Shown here piece by piece: positions 6,516-14,981 of a DNA stretch of 57,350 nucleotides; position 1 is the first letter of the stretch; each line of letters opens with the position of its first letter. The position numbers and the translations under genes are program-made. The notes beneath the pieces are model-generated. The model had not been told where the DNA came from, searched no databases, and saw only the letters and a list, made by a program, of their open reading frames with translations. Source of the DNA: Clostridia bacterium (GTDB taxonomy: Bacteria; Bacillota; Clostridia; Christensenellales; CAG-138); contig JAFSPW010000066.1 of NCBI GenBank assembly GCA_017451295.1, positions 1 through 57,350 on the forward strand. Direction: 5' to 3'.

Positions 6516-6655
6516 ATTTGCGGCAAATATAATCTGATATTACGATAGGAACAAAGGACGGGCACGCCGTCCTTTGCTTTTATAGTATGCCGCAAATTAG
6601 CCGTTTTTTTGGCTCTGTCGCATAGCTTACTATAGCTCGAGCCAAAGAAAACGGC
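6516..6655. repeat. Nested and adjacent inverted repeats around a terminator
   Basis: A perfect 10-bp inverted repeat (ATTTGCGGCA at 6516-6525 and its complement at 6588-6597) encloses the terminator at 6553-6581. Directly after it, arms at 6600-6615 and 6639-6655 pair over 16 bp with one bulged base. No gene is present here. The second hairpin has no good U-tract on either strand, so its role is unclear. Confidence 0.75.
6553..6581 (+). terminator. Terminator after the CHAP gene
   Basis: AAAGGACGG (6553-6561) pairs with CCGTCCTTT (6567-6575) around GCACG, followed by GCTTTTA. It sits between convergent genes and could work on both strands. Confidence 0.8.
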
Positions 6656-6686
6656 TTCTGCCATCCTCCCTGACAGCCTTGTGGGT

Positions 6687-7271
6687 TTATAGCCCTTTGG
6701 CCGCTTTTGCGGCCTTTTCTATTGCCTCTTGAAGGATAGCCGGAGTTTGCCGGGGGTCAATGTCCACCCCGTCGGCGGCGATGCAGGTATACTCTCCCGT
6801 GCCGAAGAACCGGCACATGGCCTCCATGTATCGGGAGCCCATCTCTTCCGGGCTGCCCTCATAGAACCCGCCCCGGCTGGTGACAAAGATCATCTTCTCT
6901 CCCCGGCAGTTGCCGTGGAGCCCCCTTTCGTCACAGGTGAACGTGATGCCGTCCACGGACACGTTCTCGATATACACCTTTAGCAGCGCCGGAATGGACA
7001 GGTCATAGAATGGGGCCGCAATCAAAATGGCGTCCGCCCGCTGGAACTGCCAGGCATAGTCGAACCGGCGGTGGTGCAGGTCCCCGGCTTTTAGCAGCGC
7101 CTCCCGCTGCAAAAAGCCGCCCTCCATCAAGGGCTGCAGCGGTTCGTCCATCAGGCACAGCCGCTCCACCTGCCAGCCCTCGGGCAGATGCTCCAAAAAG
7201 GCCGTTGCCAGCATACCCGTGCGGGAATGGTCCCTGCGAATACAGCAATCTACGAATAACAGCGTTTTCAT
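6687..7271 (-). CDS. Flavodoxin-fold NAD(P)H oxidoreductase (AzoR/NQO-like)
   Basis: The 194-residue protein matches the flavodoxin_2 fold of azoreductases and quinone reductases. It has an N-terminal strand MKTLLFVDCCIR with a phosphate-loop region, APFYDLSIPALLKVYIENV (the FMN-binding segment shared with AzoR) and SRGGFY near residue 130. It should bind FMN and reduce quinone-like or azo compounds with NAD(P)H in the cytoplasm; the true substrate is unknown. The stop of the upstream alcohol dehydrogenase gene is one base before its ATG, so the two form an operon. Confidence 0.82.
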   Translation of the reverse strand: MKTLLFVDCCIRRDHSRTGMLATAFLEHLPEGWQVERLCLMDEPLQPLMEGGFLQREALLKAGDLHHRRFDYAWQFQRADAILIAAPFYDLSIPALLKVYIENVSVDGITFTCDERGLHGNCRGEKMIFVTSRGGFYEGSPEEMGSRYMEAMCRFFGTGEYTCIAADGVDIDPRQTPAILQEAIEKAAKAAKGL

Positions 7272-7272
7272 C

Positions 7273-8313
7273 TCAGGGCACCAGAGCGACCTTGATCACT
7301 CCATCCTCCTTCTTTTCAAACAGGTCATAGGCCGCCATGGCGTCCTTGAGTCCATACCGATGGGTGATAAGGAAGCTGGGGTCCAGCCGTCCCATCTCGA
7401 TAAGCTTTAGTATCTGTTCGCACTTGTTCCCGTCCACGCCCCCGGTCTTGAAGGTCAGGTTCTTTCCGTACATATCCGGCAGGGGGAGGATTTGGGGTTC
7501 GTCGTACAGGGCCACCACGCACACCACCGCATTGGGTCGGGCAATGCGCCAGGCAAGCTCAAAGGTGCCCTTGGCCCCGGCCACCACCATGACCGTGTCC
7601 GCCCCTCGGCCCTGTGTCAGCGCCTTCACCTCTTGCTCCACGTCTTGGGTGAGGGGATTTAGTGTCACATCCGCCAGGCCCTTTTCTTTGGCCAGCTTCA
7701 GTCTATCCTCATTGGTGTCGATGGCAATCAGCAGCCCCGGGCTATAGAGCCGACAGCTCATCAGCGTGCACATGCCCGTGGGTCCGGCGCCGATGACGGC
7801 CACCGTGTCCGCCGGAGAAATCTCCCCCAGGCCAGCCGCCCAGTATCCCGTCGCCAGAATATCCCCGGTGAACAGGGCCTTTTCGTCGCTGATGCCCTCG
7901 GGGATGGGGGTGAGGCCGTTGTCCGCAAAGGGCACACGTACGAGCGGCGCCTGGCCTCCGTCGATGCGGCAGCCCAGGGCCCAGCCCCCGTGTTGATGGG
8001 TGCAGTTGTTCACAAACCCCCGCTTGCAGAAGAAGCACTCCCCGCAGAAGGTCTCCACGTTGGCCGCCACGCGCATACCGGGCCGGAGCTTTTGGACACC
8101 GCTGCCCACCTGCTCCACCACGCCCACGAACTCATGCCCCACGGTCACGCCCGGCACCGCCCTTGGCACGTTGCCGTGCTTAATGTGGATGTCGCTTTGG
8201 CAGATGGAGCTTAGCGTCACGCGCACGATGGCATCCTTTTCGTCTATGAGCCCGGGTTCCGGCTTCTCCACCAGAGCCATCTGCCCCTTTTCCTTAAAAA
8301 TTACGGCTTGCAT
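7273..8313 (-). CDS. Zinc-dependent alcohol dehydrogenase (MDR family)
   Basis: The 346-residue medium-chain dehydrogenase has the catalytic zinc motif GHEFVGVVEQVG. A structural zinc loop carries four Cys (CGECFFCKRGFVNNC), and the Rossmann motif VIGAGPTG is near the middle. It should oxidise an alcohol or reduce an aldehyde with NAD(P); it is close to sorbitol/threonine-type dehydrogenases but the substrate is not clear. The ATG at 8313 has AAAGGCGG seven bases upstream. Longer in-frame starts lack a ribosome site. It is the first gene of an operon with the flavodoxin-fold oxidoreductase. Confidence 0.92.
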   Translation of the reverse strand: MQAVIFKEKGQMALVEKPEPGLIDEKDAIVRVTLSSICQSDIHIKHGNVPRAVPGVTVGHEFVGVVEQVGSGVQKLRPGMRVAANVETFCGECFFCKRGFVNNCTHQHGGWALGCRIDGGQAPLVRVPFADNGLTPIPEGISDEKALFTGDILATGYWAAGLGEISPADTVAVIGAGPTGMCTLMSCRLYSPGLLIAIDTNEDRLKLAKEKGLADVTLNPLTQDVEQEVKALTQGRGADTVMVVAGAKGTFELAWRIARPNAVVCVVALYDEPQILPLPDMYGKNLTFKTGGVDGNKCEQILKLIEMGRLDPSFLITHRYGLKDAMAAYDLFEKKEDGVIKVALVP

Positions 8314-8398
8314 ACACATTCCGCCTTTCCTGTTTCTTGCCCCAAGGGTAGCATATTTTGTTCCTTCTTTCAAGGTTTACGCTAATTTTACCCTCATG

Positions 8399-8428
8399 TT
8401 GCAATTCGGTGACAAAACCCAGTATAAT
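8399..8428 (+). promoter_or_regulatory. Promoter of the MoxR operon
   Basis: TTGCAA (8399-8404), an 18-bp spacer and a perfect TATAAT (8423-8428) lie 40 bp before the moxR start. Confidence 0.75.
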
Positions 8429-8468
8429 ATATACGCATTGCTATGATTTACTACAAGGAGAACATTCC

Positions 8469-9398
8469 ATGAACGACCCGAAAGGCATCCTGGACGAAGT
8501 GAAAAAAGCCGTGGTGGGCAAGGACAACGTGCTCATCATGGCCCTGCTGGCCATTCTGGCGGGGGGACATATCCTGCTGGAGGACATCCCCGGGGTGGGG
8601 AAGACCACCATGGCCCTGGCCTTCTCCAAGGCCCTGCACCTACAATACAACCGGGTCCAGTTCACCCCGGACGTGCTCCCCAGCGACATCGTGGGCTTCA
8701 CGGTCTACAACAAGGCCACCGGGGCCATGGAGTATAAGGACGGGGCCATCCTCTGCAACCTGTTCCTGGCGGACGAATTGAACCGGGCCACCAGCCGGAC
8801 CCAAAGCGCCCTGCTGGAGGCCATGGAGGAGCGGACCGTCACCGTGGACGGGGTCACCCATCCCGTGCCCGATCCCTTTGTGGTCATCGCCACCCAGAAC
8901 CCGGTGGGGGCTTCCGGCACCCAGCTGCTGCCGGACTCCCAGATGGACCGGTTCATGGTCCGCCTGTCCCTGGGCTATCCCAAGCCTGCCGACGAGAAGG
9001 AGATGCTCTCCCGCAAGCAGGCCGGCAATCCCTTGGACACGGTAAACTCCGTGGCGGACAAGGGCGGCATGGCCCAGATGCGCCAGGAGGTGGACAAGAC
9101 CTATGTGGACGGAAAGATTTTAGACTATATCATTCGCCTGAACACCGCCACCAGAACCAACCCCTCCATCTTGCAGGGGGCCAGCCCCCGGGCCTCCCTG
9201 GCCATCACCGCCATGGCGAAGGCCGCCGCCTGGGTCCAGGGCCGGGACTATGTGCTGCCCGGGGATGTAAAGCTCATCTACCCGGCCACCGTCACCCACC
9301 GCCTGCTGCTCACGCCCGATGCCGAGGCGGCGGGCAGGAAGGCTTTTGCCCTGGTGGAGGAGATTCTCAAGTCCACCCCCGCCCCCGCCGCCAAATAG
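8469..9398 (+). CDS. MoxR-family AAA+ ATPase
   Basis: The 309-residue ATPase has Walker A GVGKTT in DIPGVGKTTMALAF, Walker B LFLADELNRA, and the MoxR sensor region ATQNPVGASGT. MoxR ATPases act as chaperones that mature partner proteins, usually those encoded next to them. The ATG at 8469 follows AAGGAG. It is followed by a DUF58 gene and a transglutaminase gene, the standard MoxR/DUF58/TgpA-type operon. The targets are unknown. Confidence 0.95.
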   Translation: MNDPKGILDEVKKAVVGKDNVLIMALLAILAGGHILLEDIPGVGKTTMALAFSKALHLQYNRVQFTPDVLPSDIVGFTVYNKATGAMEYKDGAILCNLFLADELNRATSRTQSALLEAMEERTVTVDGVTHPVPDPFVVIATQNPVGASGTQLLPDSQMDRFMVRLSLGYPKPADEKEMLSRKQAGNPLDTVNSVADKGGMAQMRQEVDKTYVDGKILDYIIRLNTATRTNPSILQGASPRASLAITAMAKAAAWVQGRDYVLPGDVKLIYPATVTHRLLLTPDAEAAGRKAFALVEEILKSTPAPAAK

Positions 9399-9399
9399 C

Positions 9400-10362
9400 A
9401 TGGGCAGCCGGCGGCTCGTATATGTCACCGCCCTGCTGTTCGGGCTGGTGTTCCATACGCTCTATGGGCAGTACCTTTCCTATATCGTACTGCTGTTTTT
9501 GCTGCTGCTGCCGGTTTTCTCGTTGCTCATCAGCCTGCCGGTCATGCTCCGGGTCCGCATCCGGCTCTTCGCCTCCGGCACCTGCCAACGGGGGGAGAAG
9601 GCCGCCGCCCGGCTCCTGGTAAACAGCCGCAGCCCCCTGCCCGTGGGGTGCCTGTCCTTCACCTTCTCCGGGGAGAATAGGTTCACCGGGGAAAAACTCC
9701 CCCGGCAAAAGCAGGTCTATTGGGGCGTTCGCCAAGAGGAGCAAACCCTGCCCCTGCCCAGCCACCGCTGCGGGGTCATCACCTGCCGCATCGAACGGGC
9801 CTGGGTCTGGGACTATCTGGGCATCCTTGCCTTCCCCATTCAAAAGACGGACCCGGCCACCTATACCATCCTGCCCCAAAAGCAGGAGCCCCGTCCGGCG
9901 CCGGAGCTTAGCCAGGACTCCGCCCTGCAGCTTCGTCCCAAGCCCGGCGGCGGCTATTCCGAGGAGCATGAGTTGCGGCCCTATCGCCAGGGAGACCCCC
10001 TAAACGCCATCCATTGGAAGCTAACGAGCAAGCTGGACGAGCCCATCGTCCGCGAGCCTCAGCTGATGAAGCGCAAGCAGGTCACCCTGTCCATCACCCC
10101 GGCCAAGGGGCAGGCGGCTCTGGAAAGCCAGCTGGACCAGCTGAACTTCCTCTCCCTGGACCTTATACAAAAGGGCATCCCCCATCGGGTGTGCTTCGGC
10201 GCCCATCGGGAGAGCTTCGTCCGGGACAAAAACAGCCTCGACGAGTGCCTGTTGAAGATTCTTTGCACCCCGCCCGACGGCACCCATGGCCCCGTGGACA
10301 GGAACAAGCCCAACGAGCTGGTCTATGCCATCCGCCCGAAGAGGAAGGAGGCCACGGCATGA
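9400..10362 (+). CDS. DUF58 membrane protein
   Basis: The 320-residue protein begins one base after the moxR stop. Two transmembrane helices lie in the first 50 residues. The family motif GGGYSEEHELRPYRQGDPLNAIHWKLT, at about residues 195-220, is the DUF58 core. The C-terminal half resembles a von Willebrand A-like fold lacking a clear MIDAS motif. It is the usual partner of MoxR ATPases. Its end overlaps the start of the transglutaminase gene (ATGA). Confidence 0.92.
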   Translation: MGSRRLVYVTALLFGLVFHTLYGQYLSYIVLLFLLLLPVFSLLISLPVMLRVRIRLFASGTCQRGEKAAARLLVNSRSPLPVGCLSFTFSGENRFTGEKLPRQKQVYWGVRQEEQTLPLPSHRCGVITCRIERAWVWDYLGILAFPIQKTDPATYTILPQKQEPRPAPELSQDSALQLRPKPGGGYSEEHELRPYRQGDPLNAIHWKLTSKLDEPIVREPQLMKRKQVTLSITPAKGQAALESQLDQLNFLSLDLIQKGIPHRVCFGAHRESFVRDKNSLDECLLKILCTPPDGTHGPVDRNKPNELVYAIRPKRKEATA

Positions 10363-12581
10363 GCAAACGCCTGTCCGTGCTGCGGCTGCTTGGCAACTGG
10401 CTGCTGCTGTTTTGCGGCACGCTGGGCGCCCCCATGTGCCTGGTCACCGCCTATCATTTGCCCTATCATCTGCGGGCGGTTATCATCTGCGCCCTCATCA
10501 TCAGCGGCTTTATGACCCTGCTCTTTGCCCTGCCGGAGCTGGGGGTCTATATGCTGCTGCCCTTTGGCGTCACGGTCATCCTCATCAGCATCTTCCGTTG
10601 GCGCATGCTCTATAGCGGCGCCCTGCTGGCCCTGAGCACCGTTCAGGGGGCCCTGTCCCAAACCGTCAGCTTCATTCCCGCCCCCGCCGATGTTGTCTCC
10701 GATGCCGCCAGCTATGCGAGCTTCATCGGCTTTTTCCTCGGGGCACTCATGGTGGCCCTGAGCCTGCTCATGGCCTGGGGTCTCATCTCCGGGGAAAGCC
10801 TGTTTTTGCCCCTGCTGGTGCCCATGCCCCTGGTGGCCCTTTCCTTATTATATGTGGATATGCAGCCCGCCCCCTGGACCGGGGTGCTGCTGTGCCTGTA
10901 CTATGGCGCCGTGCTCATCACCGGCGGCCTTCGCCTGCATCAGGGGGAGGGGGTAGGCTCCATCAGCCTCCTGGCCCTGGGCGTGCTGCTGCTGGGACTG
11001 CTGGCCCTCATGCGTATCTTCCCCCAGGAGAACTATACCCCCCAGGACACCCAGAAGCGCATCGAGCAGCTGCAGACCCAGGCCGCCACCTGGTGGGAGC
11101 GAGCCAGCCGTACCTTCACCCGCGACATCAGCCAGCGGGAGGACCTTTCCCGGGAGGGGGAGCGCAAGTCCACCGGGGAACAGGTCTTTGAGGTCCGGGC
11201 CGATGTGACCGGCCGCCTGTATCTTAGGGGCATCTCATACGGCGGCTACGACGGCCGCTATTGGTCCATCACCGGGGAGTACCCCCAGGGGGAATCCCTC
11301 TATACCCTGGGCGGCAACCTGCCTCCCCAGGAAAGCGGCGTGGCCATTCGTAACGCCGATTCCGTTCTGCTCTATTCCCCCTATGCCCTCGTGAAGACGG
11401 ACTCAACCGGCGAGGTCCGGGAAAACTACATCCAGCGCCGGGATGCCCCCAGCAACTACGGCTGGATACGCCGTGAACTGCCCGGCTACCTTAGCCCCCG
11501 GCAGGAGGGAGCCGCAGCCGCCGCCTACAGTGAGTGGGCCCAGCAGACCTATACGAGCCTCCCCGCCAAAACAAGGCTGGCCCTGCTGTCCTTTCTGCAA
11601 GGCTATGACCTGCCGGACCCGTCGGACCCCCTCTCCTTAGCTCAGGCTCTGACCGCCATCATCCAGTCCCAGGCCACCTATGATTTGGAGCCCGGCGCCT
11701 TCCCGGCAAACGAGGATTTCGTTCTCTACTTTTTGACAAAGAGCCACCGGGGCTATTGCGTTCACTACGCCAGCGCCCTCTGCGCCCTGCTCCAGGCCAT
11801 GGAGGTTCCGGCCCGGTTCGTCACCGGCTATGCCCTCACCGTCCCCGAGGCGAGGACCTGGACAAAGGTCACGGACAAGAACGCCCACGCCTGGGTGGAG
11901 GTGTATGTCAACGGTTGGGGCTGGGTGCCGGTGGAGGCCACCGGCGGCAACGATGCGGGTCTGGACGACCCGGCCCCCGCCGCCGATTCGCAGGGGGACC
12001 AGCCCAACACCCCGGAGCCTACCCAAACCCCCACCCCGGCCCCGGATGCCCCCTTGACCGAGGCGCCTACCGAGTCGCCCACCGAGGAGCCCACGGCGGA
12101 ACCCACGCCGGAGCCTTCCCCGGAACCTACCCCGGAGCATAGGGAAGGGGAGGGGGCCGTGACCCCCAGCCCCGAGCCGGAGCCTTCCAAGGAGCCGCCG
12201 CCTTTAGAGGAGCCGGAGGAGCAGAACAAGCAGCGGCGCCTAAGCTGGCTGTGGCTGCTGCTCTTGCCCCTGCTGGCAGCTGGCGGCTGGTATCTTCGGC
12301 GCCTGATTTGCCGCCGCCGCGAACAAAGGATGAAGGAGACCCCCGCCCGGTCCGCCCTGCTCTATGCCTATGGGGAGCTGCTGCAGCTGGTTCAACACGG
12401 GGCCACCCTGCCGCCCGAGGCCACCGCCCTTGCCCAGGAAGCCGCCTTCTCCCGCCATGCGATGGGGCCGAAGCAGGCAGGGGACATGGCTGCCTTCGTG
12501 TTTGGGGCTCGCCGGGAGCTAACAAAAAATCTGCCCTGGTATCGCCTCTGGTTCCTGCGGTATATTCTTTGGCTCTGGTAA
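10359..12581 (+). CDS. Membrane transglutaminase-like protein (TgpA type)
   Basis: The 740-residue protein starts with about six transmembrane helices (residues 10-215). A large extracytoplasmic region holds a transglutaminase core with catalytic Cys in RGYCVHYASA, His in NAHAWVEVYV and a following Asp-type position in VEATGGND. A Thr/Pro/Glu-rich linker of repeated PTPEP-like units follows. One more helix (LSWLWLLLLPLLAAGG) leads to a cytoplasmic DUF4129-like tail. TgpA proteins may cross-link or cut surface peptides. The operon suggests that MoxR and DUF58 help to assemble it. Longer open frame upstream of 10359 is out of phase with the DUF58 gene and not used. Confidence 0.9.
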   Translation: MSKRLSVLRLLGNWLLLFCGTLGAPMCLVTAYHLPYHLRAVIICALIISGFMTLLFALPELGVYMLLPFGVTVILISIFRWRMLYSGALLALSTVQGALSQTVSFIPAPADVVSDAASYASFIGFFLGALMVALSLLMAWGLISGESLFLPLLVPMPLVALSLLYVDMQPAPWTGVLLCLYYGAVLITGGLRLHQGEGVGSISLLALGVLLLGLLALMRIFPQENYTPQDTQKRIEQLQTQAATWWERASRTFTRDISQREDLSREGERKSTGEQVFEVRADVTGRLYLRGISYGGYDGRYWSITGEYPQGESLYTLGGNLPPQESGVAIRNADSVLLYSPYALVKTDSTGEVRENYIQRRDAPSNYGWIRRELPGYLSPRQEGAAAAAYSEWAQQTYTSLPAKTRLALLSFLQGYDLPDPSDPLSLAQALTAIIQSQATYDLEPGAFPANEDFVLYFLTKSHRGYCVHYASALCALLQAMEVPARFVTGYALTVPEARTWTKVTDKNAHAWVEVYVNGWGWVPVEATGGNDAGLDDPAPAADSQGDQPNTPEPTQTPTPAPDAPLTEAPTESPTEEPTAEPTPEPSPEPTPEHREGEGAVTPSPEPEPSKEPPPLEEPEEQNKQRRLSWLWLLLLPLLAAGGWYLRRLICRRREQRMKETPARSALLYAYGELLQLVQHGATLPPEATALAQEAAFSRHAMGPKQAGDMAAFVFGARRELTKNLPWYRLWFLRYILWLW

Positions 12582-12593
12582 GGGAAAAAACCC

Positions 12594-12622
12594 TTGACCG
12601 ATAGCCCCGGGAAGTATAGAAT
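12594..12622 (+). promoter_or_regulatory. Promoter of the MBL-fold gene
   Basis: TTGACC (12594-12599) and TAGAAT (12617-12622) are 17 bp apart, 25 bp before the start codon, with AAAGGAGG between. Confidence 0.75.
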
Positions 12623-12646
12623 GTGTGCCCAAAAGGAGGACTGCCC

Positions 12647-13363
12647 ATGCTGCAGCAATTGACGGAACAGGTCTGGTATCTGCCCCACGAGGAGGAGCGG
12701 GATAGGCCCGTGCTAACCTATATTCGGGGCAGGGAGCTGTCCATAGCCGTGGATGCCGGCAGCAGCCCCGCCCATGTGAACGCGTTCTATGGGGCGCTCA
12801 GGGCGGCAGGCTTGCCCCTGCCCACCCTCACGGTGCTGACCCATTGGCATTGGGACCACAGCTTCGGCCTGTGCGCCGTGGCGGGGCAGACCCTGTGCAG
12901 CCAGAAGACCGCCCAGAAGCTGATGGAGGTACGCCGCTGGCAATGGACAGAGGCGGCCATGGAGCAGCGGCTGCTCACCCACGAGGACATTCCCTTCTGC
13001 CATGAGCATATGCTCAAGGAGTACCCCCACCCGGAGGACATCCGGGTACAGGTCCCTGCCGTCACCCTGGAGGGGGCTATGGAGCTCGATTTGGGGGACA
13101 TGCTGATCCGCCTCTTCACCTGCGACTCCCCCCACAGCCGGGATGCCCTGCTGGTGGATGCGGGGGAGGCGCTCATCATCGGGGATGCTGGGTATGAGGA
13201 CTTCTATGAGCTCGATCGGGCATACGACCCGGCCCGCCTGTCCTCCTGGATTCAGCGGATGCAGCTTAGCCCCGCCCGGTGGCTGATTCAGGGGCATCAG
13301 GAGCCGGTGCTCCTGCTGGATGCCCTCACGGAATGGAACACGATTTTAAGGAGTATACTATGA
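12647..13363 (+). CDS. Metallo-beta-lactamase-fold hydrolase
   Basis: The 238-residue protein has the metal-binding motif THWHWDH at about residues 65-71. DSPHSRDALLV and a later IIGDAGYED supply further ligand-type residues. It has no signal peptide and is probably a cytoplasmic hydrolase; the substrate cannot be told from sequence. The ATG at 12647 has AAAGGAGG eight bases upstream. Its stop overlaps the start of the threonine-aldolase-like gene (ATGA), so the two are translationally coupled. Confidence 0.88.
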   Translation: MLQQLTEQVWYLPHEEERDRPVLTYIRGRELSIAVDAGSSPAHVNAFYGALRAAGLPLPTLTVLTHWHWDHSFGLCAVAGQTLCSQKTAQKLMEVRRWQWTEAAMEQRLLTHEDIPFCHEHMLKEYPHPEDIRVQVPAVTLEGAMELDLGDMLIRLFTCDSPHSRDALLVDAGEALIIGDAGYEDFYELDRAYDPARLSSWIQRMQLSPARWLIQGHQEPVLLLDALTEWNTILRSIL

Positions 13364-14385
13364 TTCGCTTTGCCTGTGATTACGACGAAGGGGCTTGCCC
13401 GGAGATTCTGGCGGCCCTGACTGCAACCAATCTCGAACAGAACCCCGGCTATGGCATGGACCCCCATTGCGCCCACGCCCGGGAGCTCATCGCTCAGGCT
13501 TGCTGCAAGCCCGGAGCCGACGTTCACTTTCTGGTGGGCGGCACCCAAACCAACCAAACCCTGATTGCCGCCGCCCTGCGGCCCTATCAGGGGGTCATCG
13601 CCGCCCAGTCCGGCCATATTGCCGTCCATGAATCCGGCGCCGTGGAGGCCACGGGGCACAAGGTCATCACCCTGGAGGACGAGGAGGGGAAGGTCCGTGC
13701 AGAGGCGGTGGATGCCCTGGTCCGTGCCCATTGGCAGGATGCGGACCACGAGCATGAGGTGCAGCCCGCCATGGTCTATATCTCCCACCCCACGGAGGGG
13801 GGCTTGCTCTATAGCCTAAAGGAGCTCCAGGCCCTGCGCCAGGTGTGCGACCACCACGGCCTGTATCTGTATCTGGACGGCGCCCGCTTGGGCTATGGTC
13901 TGGTGTCCCCCCAGAGCGATGTGACCCTGCCGGACATCGCCCGCCTGACGGATGCCTTCTATATCGGCGGCACCAAGGTGGGGGCGCTGTTTGGGGAAGC
14001 CCTGGTCATCAACGCCCCGGCCATCTCCCGTGACTTTCGCTATATGATCAAGCGCCAGGGAGGGATGCTTGCCAAGGGCCGGCTGCTCGGTATCCAGTTT
14101 GAAACCCTCTTTACCGACAGTCTCTATACCCGCCTTGCCAAGAACGCCGTGGACCTGGCCCTCTCTATCCGCACCGCCCTTATGGACAGGGGCGTGGAGC
14201 TCTATTTTGATTCCTACACCAACCAGCAGTTCCCCATCCTCGAAAAGAAGACCGTGGCCGCCCTCAGCGACAAATACACCTTCTCCCATTGGATGGACAT
14301 CGACGAAAGCAAGGCCGTCTATCGCATCTGCACGAGTTGGGCCACCACCCGGGAAGCCGTCGCCGCCCTGCTCAGGGACCTATAA
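13360..14385 (+). CDS. Threonine aldolase / beta-eliminating lyase family enzyme
   Basis: The 341-residue PLP enzyme has VGGTQTNQT near residue 54, the aspartate that binds the PLP nitrogen in LYLDGARLGYG, and the Schiff-base lysine in YIGGTKVGALFGE. These fit the low-specificity threonine aldolase and beta-eliminating lyase group, which splits L-threonine or allo-threonine to glycine and acetaldehyde. The substrate is inferred from family only. The start overlaps the stop of the MBL gene. A possible terminator lies at 14608-14640. Confidence 0.9.
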   Translation: MIRFACDYDEGACPEILAALTATNLEQNPGYGMDPHCAHARELIAQACCKPGADVHFLVGGTQTNQTLIAAALRPYQGVIAAQSGHIAVHESGAVEATGHKVITLEDEEGKVRAEAVDALVRAHWQDADHEHEVQPAMVYISHPTEGGLLYSLKELQALRQVCDHHGLYLYLDGARLGYGLVSPQSDVTLPDIARLTDAFYIGGTKVGALFGEALVINAPAISRDFRYMIKRQGGMLAKGRLLGIQFETLFTDSLYTRLAKNAVDLALSIRTALMDRGVELYFDSYTNQQFPILEKKTVAALSDKYTFSHWMDIDESKAVYRICTSWATTREAVAALLRDL

Positions 14386-14469
14386 TCCCCGGCCAAGGAC
14401 AAAAAGCGCCGCAAAAAGAGAAACATATGTAGGCTATTTGGGGGAGCTGCACCGGTGGCTCTCTCTTTT

Positions 14470-14531
14470 CTTGCCTCCACCGTTGCGGAGTGTTCTTGCC
14501 TCCCCCATTGCTACGCAACGGTGGAGGCAAG
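14470..14531. repeat. Perfect 18-bp inverted repeat
   Basis: CTTGCCTCCACCGTTGCG at 14470-14487 has its exact complement at 14514-14531, around a 26-nt loop that holds a further CTTGCCTCC fragment. The same CTTGCCTCCACCGTT start recurs at about 14708 and twice near 53310-53370. Confidence 0.9.
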
Positions 14532-14607
14532 AGGCTTACGCCATGAATTGGGCTGCCGCCCATGAATTGGCTGCGCCATGATTTCTCGCTCCGCTCCATG
14601 AAGGAAT

Positions 14608-14640
14608 GCCCGGGTGCCTCACGGCCCCGGGCTTTTATTA
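14608..14640 (+). terminator. Possible terminator downstream of the threonine aldolase gene
   Basis: GCCCGGG (14608-14614) pairs with CCCGGGC (14626-14632) and is followed by TTTTATTAT. It is more than 220 bases after the stop codon, so a long 3' untranslated region would be needed. Confidence 0.6.
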
Positions 14641-14981
14641 TGCCACCTCATCCGGCACGGCTTCGCCGTGCCACCTTCCCCTCAAGGGGAAGGCTTTTGG
14701 AACATCCTTGCCTCCACCGTTCCCGGAGGGAATGGGGGAGGTGGCATTTTGCCCTCTGGGCAAAATGACGGAAGGGGCGGCCCCTCTCCTTGGGTGCAGC
14801 TGGGGAGGTGGCATTTTGACCTCTGGTCAAAATGACGGAAGGGGAAGCAACTTGCCTTGGGTGAGGCAGAAGGCTGCTCGCCAGGTAAAATGCTGCCGCC
14901 GCGGGCCAAACTTCCCCTTGTCGGCATTGCGCTTTTGGGAAAGGGCTGGTATACTCGTATATTATATCCTGGGAGGTTTGT

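Larger units (their letters stand above)
14386..14981. repeat. Gene-free region with clustered palindromic repeats
   Basis: No credible gene lies here. The region holds an 18-bp perfect inverted repeat (14470-14531), a terminator (14608-14640), a short palindrome (GGCACGGCttcGCCGTGCC), CCTTCCCCTcaAGGGGAAGG, and two tandem modules of the form GGGGAGGTGGCATTTTG..CAAAATGACGGAAGGGG at about 14733-14782 and 14804-14844. The two modules have different but matching hairpin arms (TTTTGCCC/GGGCAAAA and TTTTGACC/GGTCAAAA). Related modules recur near 18410-18545 and 53310-53560. Confidence 0.8.
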
